Shown here: piece by piece, positions 5,935 through 10,441 of the stretch
How positions within the stretch are numbered: the first letter of the stretch is position 1
Layout: each line of letters starts with the position of its first letter
Assembly (NCBI GenBank): GCA_002303765.1
Contig: DBCB01000024.1
Location: forward strand, 13,417 to 23,857
Length of the DNA stretch: 10,441 nt
Origin: Planctomycetaceae bacterium UBA969
GTDB lineage: Bacteria; Planctomycetota; Planctomycetia; Gemmatales; Gemmataceae
Reading direction: 5' to 3'
The notes under the pieces: model-generated
What the model saw: only the letters and a program-made list of their open reading frames with translations
Database searches by the model: none
Told to the model about the DNA's origin: nothing
Position numbers and translations under genes: made by a program

Positions 5935-6684
5935 ATGACTGGGCCAAATGATAAAAAAATGGAATTCGCATTAGAGATCAACGATCTTACGGTGAGTTAC
6001 AAAGATAAACCAGTGCTTTGGGACATCGATTTAGAAATACCCCAAGGGGCATTGGTAGGAATTGTGGGGCCGAATGGTGCAGGAAAAACAACTCTAATCA
6101 AATCCATCCTCGGATTGCTGAAGCCAGTTGCAGGTTCTGCAAAAATACTCGGACTTGAGATTGATCAAGGGATCAAGAAAATTGCGTATGTGCCTCAGCG
6201 CGGAAGTGTTGATTGGGATTTTCCTGCCACGGTTTTTGATGTGGTTCAGATGGGTACCTACGGAAAATTAGGATGGCTTGGGCGCCCCGGGATCAAAGAA
6301 AAAAAACTTACTAAAGATGCTCTCGAAAAAGTTGGAATGCTCGAACTTGCTCACAGGCAGATCAGTCAACTTTCAGGCGGACAGCAACAGCGTGTATTTT
6401 TGGCCCGAGCCCTCGTTCAACATGCTGAAATTTATCTCATGGACGAACCTTTTCAGGGTGTGGATTCAACCACTGAACAATCTATCGTAGAACTATTACG
6501 TGAATTAAGGAATCAAGGGGCCACCGCTTTGGTGGTTCATCATGACTTGCAAACAGTGAAAGATTATTTCGACTGGGTGGTTTTGTTGAATGTGCGAAAA
6601 ATTGCAGCCGGGCCTGTTTCCGATGTTTTCACCGAAACAAACTTAAAGCTCGCATTTGGCTCTAGAGTTTCCTTGGGAGAATAA
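5935..6684 (+). CDS. Metal ABC transporter ATP-binding protein
   Basis: This 249-residue ATPase would power metal import through the two permeases encoded next. All ABC motifs are intact: Walker A GPNGAGKTT (45-53), Q-loop Gln88 in VPQRG, signature LSGGQQQR (146-153), Walker B IYLMDEP (166-172), D-loop region GVDS, and switch His203 in VVHHD. The stretch SVDWDFPATVFDVVQMG after the Q-loop is typical of zinc/manganese importer ATPases of the ZnuC/MntB/TroB type. A GG-containing site (ACAGGA) lies upstream of the ATG at 5935. A second in-frame ATG at codon 9 lacks one. The gene starts 14 nt after the binding-protein gene and ends 3 nt before the first permease, as expected in one operon. It is probably cytoplasmic, at the inner membrane. 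Confidence 0.96.
   Translation: MTGPNDKKMEFALEINDLTVSYKDKPVLWDIDLEIPQGALVGIVGPNGAGKTTLIKSILGLLKPVAGSAKILGLEIDQGIKKIAYVPQRGSVDWDFPATVFDVVQMGTYGKLGWLGRPGIKEKKLTKDALEKVGMLELAHRQISQLSGGQQQRVFLARALVQHAEIYLMDEPFQGVDSTTEQSIVELLRELRNQGATALVVHHDLQTVKDYFDWVVLLNVRKIAAGPVSDVFTETNLKLAFGSRVSLGE
6675..6680 (+). promoter_or_regulatory. Ribosome binding site supporting a TTG start for the first permease
   Basis: GGGAGA sits at the end of the ATPase gene, 7 nt before TTG at 6688. No in-frame ATG lies nearby that would keep the first membrane segment intact, so the rare TTG start is preferred. Confidence 0.7.
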
Positions 6685-6687
6685 CGA

Positions 6688-7812
6688 TTGTTTGAATCGC
6701 TTTCAGTTCCTGGCTTGGGAAGCGTTGTTGCTGGAACTGCGCTGTTGGGCTTTTTATGCGGAACCCTTGGAACTTTTGCTGTTTTAAGAAAGCAAAGCCT
6801 TATGGGCGACGCAATCTCACATGCCTGCTTGCCTGGGCTCATTCTCGCATTCCTTCTTTTCAACAGTAAAGAATCTTGGGCGTTAATGCTGGGCGCTGCA
6901 ATTTCAGGCACCATCGCTGCCATGGTCATTCTTGGAATCAGCAGGTTTAGCAGAGTTAAAGAAGATAGCGCATTGGCAATCACCCTTTCAGTATTTTTTG
7001 GTTTTGGCCTGATGCTTCTTACTTGGGTCCAACGACGGCCAGACGCTGCTCAGGCTGGGCTGGCACGCTTTTTGTTCGGCCAAGCTGCAACACTTTTAGA
7101 TCGTGATGTTTGGCTTCTTGCTGCAATTGCAATCCCATGCCTTATTACTGTTTTCATTTTCTGGAAACACTTTCAACTGGTTTGCTTTGATCGATCTTTT
7201 GCCCAAAGCCTTGGCTTTCCTGTTTTCTTAATCGAAGTCTTACTTTCCTTATTATTGGTTATGGTTATCGTTGCAGGTTTGGAAACCGTGGGTGTCGTTT
7301 TAATGAGCGCATTGCTAGTTGCACCCGCTGTTGCTGCTAGACAATGGACAAATAAGCTTGAAATCATGGCGATCTTAGCAGGTGTTTTCGGAGCATTTTC
7401 CGGTATCGCTGGCGCGGTATTAAGCAACATTGGCAAAACAAGTATTCCCACGGGCCCGGTAATTGTCTTGTTCATTACTTTGATTGTGTTTTTATCAATC
7501 TTGTTTGCGCCTGCGCGCGGGATCGTTTGGCTTCAGTTCAAACATTGGCGAGACAGTAAAGTTCTCCAACTTGATTCGGTCCTTTCAAATCTTTTAAACC
7601 TTGCAAGAGAACACAGCGGGAAACAAAATGGTCACAGTATGGCTATGCTAAAGGGAATTAGTTCGAACCCTTCAGGTGTTCCCAGAAGCGTGCATAAATT
7701 ATTGGAAATGGGCTTGGTTTCTGAAGTGGACAAAGGCCTCTATATTCCTACTTCCAAGGGTGCAGAATACTTGAATGAAAAAACATCCCATATGGGAGCA
7801 CCCCTTAAATGA
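6688..7812 (+). CDS. Metal ABC transporter permease with C-terminal winged-helix-like domain
   Basis: This is one of two channel subunits of the metal importer, ABC-3 family (ZnuB/TroC/MntB type), in the cytoplasmic membrane. Residues 1 to about 280 hold several hydrophobic segments and the family landmarks LRKQSLMGDAISHACLPG (33-50), ETVGVVLMSALLVAPAVAAR (199-218) and SIPTGPVIVL (252-261), ending at LFAPARGI (272-279). Family members are usually under 300 residues. This one has 374, and the extra 95 form a soluble domain with helical segments and a stretch GLVSEVDKGLYIPTSKGAEYL (342-362, 21 residues, so only its key positions matter: Gly350, Tyr352, Thr355, Lys357, Gly358) that looks like the wing and final helix of a winged helix. 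The start is TTG, backed by GGGAGA. Its stop overlaps the start of the next permease by 4 nt. The permease call is firm; the extra-domain call is an inference. Confidence 0.93.
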   Translation: MFESLSVPGLGSVVAGTALLGFLCGTLGTFAVLRKQSLMGDAISHACLPGLILAFLLFNSKESWALMLGAAISGTIAAMVILGISRFSRVKEDSALAITLSVFFGFGLMLLTWVQRRPDAAQAGLARFLFGQAATLLDRDVWLLAAIAIPCLITVFIFWKHFQLVCFDRSFAQSLGFPVFLIEVLLSLLLVMVIVAGLETVGVVLMSALLVAPAVAARQWTNKLEIMAILAGVFGAFSGIAGAVLSNIGKTSIPTGPVIVLFITLIVFLSILFAPARGIVWLQFKHWRDSKVLQLDSVLSNLLNLAREHSGKQNGHSMAMLKGISSNPSGVPRSVHKLLEMGLVSEVDKGLYIPTSKGAEYLNEKTSHMGAPLK

Positions 7813-8939
7813 CACAAGCTCAACTCGAAATCCAATTGCTTGCCATGGCAACCGCTGTAGCATGCTCTCTATGCGGCGTGTTTCTTGTTCTTAGGCGAAT
7901 GTCTTTGCTAAGTGATGCAATAAGTCACACCGTTCTTATTGGAATCGTGATTGCTTTTTTTCTAACGGGAGACATGACATCGCCTTGGTTGTTGGTAGGC
8001 GCAACTACAGCAGGTGTATTCACCGTATTGCTGGTTGAAAGTTTACAAAAAACCGGGGTAGTTCGCGAAGATGCTGCGATAGGCTTGGTTTTCCCTGCAT
8101 TATTTAGCATTGCAGTACTGCTGATTTCCATTTTTTCAAAAAATGTTCATCTAGATATGGACGCAGTGCTTGTGGGAAAGATTGCATTAACCCCACTGCC
8201 CTCACGAAGACTCGAATTCGGAGGATATGATTTTGGCCCAAAATCGCTCGCTCTAATGATAGCGATCATCATTGTCAACATTGGGTTCATAATCTTATTT
8301 TTCAAGGAACTGAAAGTCTCAACTTTTGATCCAGCATTTAGCAAAGCCATTGGTTTTAATCCTTACTGGATCCATCTTGGGTTGGTGCTTTCTGTTTCAA
8401 CCACTGCGGTTGCATCCTTTGATGCTGTTGGCTCTATTCTTGTAGTTGCGTTAATGGCTGCGCCTGCTGCAACAGCATACTTATTAACGGACAAGTTATC
8501 AATCATGCTGGTATTAAGCTGCATTATAGGGATGCTTTGTGCGGTACTAGGATACTGGCTTGCTCATTTTCTCGATGCATCGATTGCTGGCTCGATGGCC
8601 ACTGTTGCTGGAATTTTATTTGGGCTGACATTTTTCTTTGCCCCGGAAAGAGGATTATTCTCAGTCTGGCAGCGCGCAAAAATCAGAGACCGAAAATTCA
8701 AGCTTGCTCTTTTACTGGTACATCTCACCCAGCATGAGGGTACAATAAGGGAACTGGAAGAATGCAACATTGAAAGCCTTCATCTTCATCTTCGTTGGGA
8801 TGAGTACGAAACTCGTTCCGTGGCTTTTGAAGCTGTTGAATCTTTCTGCGCATTACAAGAAAATAAGGTTCTTAGATTAACCCCCAAAGGCAGGATTATT
8901 GCTTTGGAATCATTACAGATAGGGACGAATCTCTCCTGA
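7809..8939 (+). CDS. Second metal ABC transporter permease, also with a C-terminal winged-helix-like domain
   Basis: This is the partner channel subunit, ABC-3 family, 376 residues. The membrane part (to about 280) has the family motifs LRRMSLLSDAISHTVLIG (28-45) and SFDAVGSILVVALMAAPAATA (203-223; key residues Asp205, Gly208, Pro219). Between two membrane segments is a loop at about 110-146 (HLDMDAVLVGKIA, then GGYDFGPKSLAL), as I recall from TroC/TroD-type permeases. It ends at FFAPERGLF (276-284). Residues 285-376 are soluble and basic at first. They contain KVLRLTPKGRIIALE (353-367), which parallels the Thr-x-Lys-Gly pattern in the first permease and suggests a winged-helix wing. The ATG overlaps the previous stop (ATGA), pointing to translational coupling and equal production, as expected for a heterodimeric channel. 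The metal specificity is unknown. Confidence 0.93.
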   Translation: MTQAQLEIQLLAMATAVACSLCGVFLVLRRMSLLSDAISHTVLIGIVIAFFLTGDMTSPWLLVGATTAGVFTVLLVESLQKTGVVREDAAIGLVFPALFSIAVLLISIFSKNVHLDMDAVLVGKIALTPLPSRRLEFGGYDFGPKSLALMIAIIIVNIGFIILFFKELKVSTFDPAFSKAIGFNPYWIHLGLVLSVSTTAVASFDAVGSILVVALMAAPAATAYLLTDKLSIMLVLSCIIGMLCAVLGYWLAHFLDASIAGSMATVAGILFGLTFFFAPERGLFSVWQRAKIRDRKFKLALLLVHLTQHEGTIRELEECNIESLHLHLRWDEYETRSVAFEAVESFCALQENKVLRLTPKGRIIALESLQIGTNLS

Positions 8940-8959
8940 TTTTTTATTAGATAAGGCCG

Positions 8960-10339
8960 ATGAAAAAACAGATATCTCAACACATGATGGATTGGCTGAA
9001 AACAGAAGTACATTGCTGGAAGTCTGAAGCTATAATCTCAGAAAACCAGTTGAACTCCATCATTTCCCAATATGATTCTAAAGCTGATTCAGAACAAAAA
9101 AAAACTACAGCCTTCTACACCTTAATCAGCGCGGCATCGATACTTGCAGGCGCCGCACTTCTTTTATTAATTGGTTACAACTGGGAAATACTCAATTACA
9201 TCGCAAAGCTAGCCATAATATTCGGCATCACCATATCATTTCAATGCTTAACTCTGGTCTCGCGGTTTGGCTGGAAAAACAATGTTCTTTCCGAAATATT
9301 CAGTTTGCTAAGTTGTATCAGTTATGGTTCGGGAATATGGCTAATAGCTCAAATATTTAATCTTAATGCTCATTATCCCGATGGTTTTTATTGGTGGGCC
9401 TTGGGATCAATCCCTCTGGCATTTCTTGGCCAATCATCGCTACTTTGGTTTTTAGTTATCGTTTTGGAAATCATCTGGTGTTTTACTGAAGCGGATGCGA
9501 ATTTTAATTCGACTTGGTTGTTTTTTGGAAGAGATACGCAGCTTCCTTCTGCAGCTTACCTTATGCCTCTTTTATTATTGCCCGGTTTCATTTGGGCATA
9601 CCTGAAAAACTGTCCCACAACAATGGCGCTGCATTTGATTGGTTTTGCATGTTGGTGTCTAAGTTTATGGATTGCTTGGAATTTTCAAAGCCTTGCAGTG
9701 CCCCTGCTAGGCGCCCTTTTCGCTTTATACTGGCTAGCGGGAATGGTAATCAAAACTAAAGAAAAGCTGGTTTTTGTTAGCCATCAAATTGGCTTGCTTG
9801 CAACTTGGCCCATGCTTTGTATTATCAGCTTTTATTCTTTTCAACAAGAAATCACTGAAAGAATTAAACCTGAGCATAACCATGGGTATGCAGTTATTGA
9901 TGGAGTACTTATTTTCTTGATGGGGATTACGATTCTGCTTATCTATTCAAGGTCAACCTTTTTAAAAATCTCATTGAAATATATTTCGCCCAAAGAATTG
10001 ATTTTGGCATTTACGATCCTGACACAGTTTAGCTTGATGCCTGCAATAAGTTACTACTTTGGTTCAGAATCCTCATTCGCAATGGTTTTAACTGCTAATA
10101 TTTTAATGCTTATTTACCCAGCAGTCATGATGGATGAAGGTCTAAAAACCAATTCATCTCCAAAATTCTTCCTTGGGGTATCAACCTTTTTATTATGGAC
10201 AATCATCCGATACTTTGATCTTTTTGGGAATGTTGGGGGCATGCTTGGGGCCTCTCTTCTCTTTTTCCTAAGTTCGCTCGCGCTTATTGGGCTGGCATTT
10301 TTTTGGCGTCAAAGAAAGGCGGGCTTTCATGTCAACTGA
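8960..10339 (+). CDS. DUF2157-type multi-pass membrane protein
   Basis: This 459-residue integral membrane protein has no established function. A soluble N-terminus (to about 50) carries W20 and helical segments with GlnLeu and SerGlnTyr positions typical of DUF2157. The first membrane segment and its exit follow the family pattern GAALLLLIGYNWEILNYIAK (64-83). A second recognisable block is GIWLIAQIFNLNAHYPDGF (125-143), shared with DUF2157/DUF4401-type proteins. About 12 or more hydrophobic segments follow to the end, finishing with a basic FFWRQRKAG. AAGG lies just 3 nt before the ATG at 8960, closer than ideal; ATGs at codons 9 and 10 are alternatives. The gene starts 20 nt after the second permease, so it may share that operon, but a link to metal transport is not shown. 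Its end overlaps the next gene by 11 nt. Confidence 0.8.
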   Translation: MKKQISQHMMDWLKTEVHCWKSEAIISENQLNSIISQYDSKADSEQKKTTAFYTLISAASILAGAALLLLIGYNWEILNYIAKLAIIFGITISFQCLTLVSRFGWKNNVLSEIFSLLSCISYGSGIWLIAQIFNLNAHYPDGFYWWALGSIPLAFLGQSSLLWFLVIVLEIIWCFTEADANFNSTWLFFGRDTQLPSAAYLMPLLLLPGFIWAYLKNCPTTMALHLIGFACWCLSLWIAWNFQSLAVPLLGALFALYWLAGMVIKTKEKLVFVSHQIGLLATWPMLCIISFYSFQQEITERIKPEHNHGYAVIDGVLIFLMGITILLIYSRSTFLKISLKYISPKELILAFTILTQFSLMPAISYYFGSESSFAMVLTANILMLIYPAVMMDEGLKTNSSPKFFLGVSTFLLWTIIRYFDLFGNVGGMLGASLLFFLSSLALIGLAFFWRQRKAGFHVN

Positions 10340-10441
10340 AACCAACACACCGATTCTGCCCCCGTGGAAGGATCCTGCAAAAATAGGGTTGGCAATTTTT
10401 ACCGCCTTTGTTTTTCAATTGGTCATCCTTTCAGGTTTAAG
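10329..10441 (+). CDS. Start of a membrane protein, possibly GDYXXLXY-type (partial)
   Basis: The first 37 codons of a gene run off the end of the window. AAAGG lies 9 nt before the ATG at 10329. The visible protein has a short polar leader (MSTETNTPILPPWKDP) followed by a hydrophobic stretch (IGLAIFTAFVFQLVILSG) that reads as one membrane segment. It overlaps the 3' end of the DUF2157 gene by 11 nt, so it is translationally linked. From my knowledge of this family, DUF2157 proteins are often next to or fused with GDYXXLXY-domain proteins, and this N-terminus would fit one, but the defining motif is not in the window. Confidence 0.6.
   Translation, partial: MSTETNTPILPPWKDPAKIGLAIFTAFVFQLVILSGL

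Overview
The window looks like a chromosomal segment of a Gram-negative-type bacterium, most likely a planctomycete (Planctomycetota). This rests on gene order (groEL-groES-groEL followed by dnaJ, grpE, a FmdB zinc ribbon and yacG) and on protein style, such as a DnaJ beginning MATKRCYYEVL. It is inferred from memory of such clusters and not proven by a search. Composition is moderately AT-leaning, and every gene lies on the + strand.

Region 1 (1-2543) is the chaperonin block. It holds the last 148 codons of a GroEL with a His/Asp-rich linker and a GGM-repeat tail, then groES, then a complete second GroEL of 539 residues without a GGM tail. A clear intrinsic terminator (2510-2543) closes this block. 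Region 2 (2589-4878) is the DnaK co-chaperone and zinc-ribbon block: dnaJ, grpE, a FmdB-type zinc-ribbon protein and the small gyrase inhibitor YacG. No dnaK is in the window. Together regions 1 and 2 provide protein folding capacity: GroEL/GroES cages, plus the J-protein and nucleotide exchange factor that drive DnaK.

Region 3 (4985-8939) is a complete metal ABC importer of the zinc/manganese/iron (TroABCD-like) family: a lipoprotein metal-binding protein, an ATPase and two permeases. The genes are closely packed, with gaps of 14 and 3 nt and one ATGA overlap, so they very likely form one operon. Both permeases carry an extra C-terminal cytoplasmic domain of about 90 residues that looks like a winged helix. 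Region 4 (8960-10441) holds a DUF2157-type multi-pass membrane protein that overlaps by 11 nt the start of a further membrane protein cut by the window edge.

No mobile element, CRISPR array, tRNA, rRNA or defence system was seen. The longest gene-free stretches are only about 110 nt. The most interesting points are the asymmetric GroEL pair around one groES and the winged-helix-like tails on both metal permeases.
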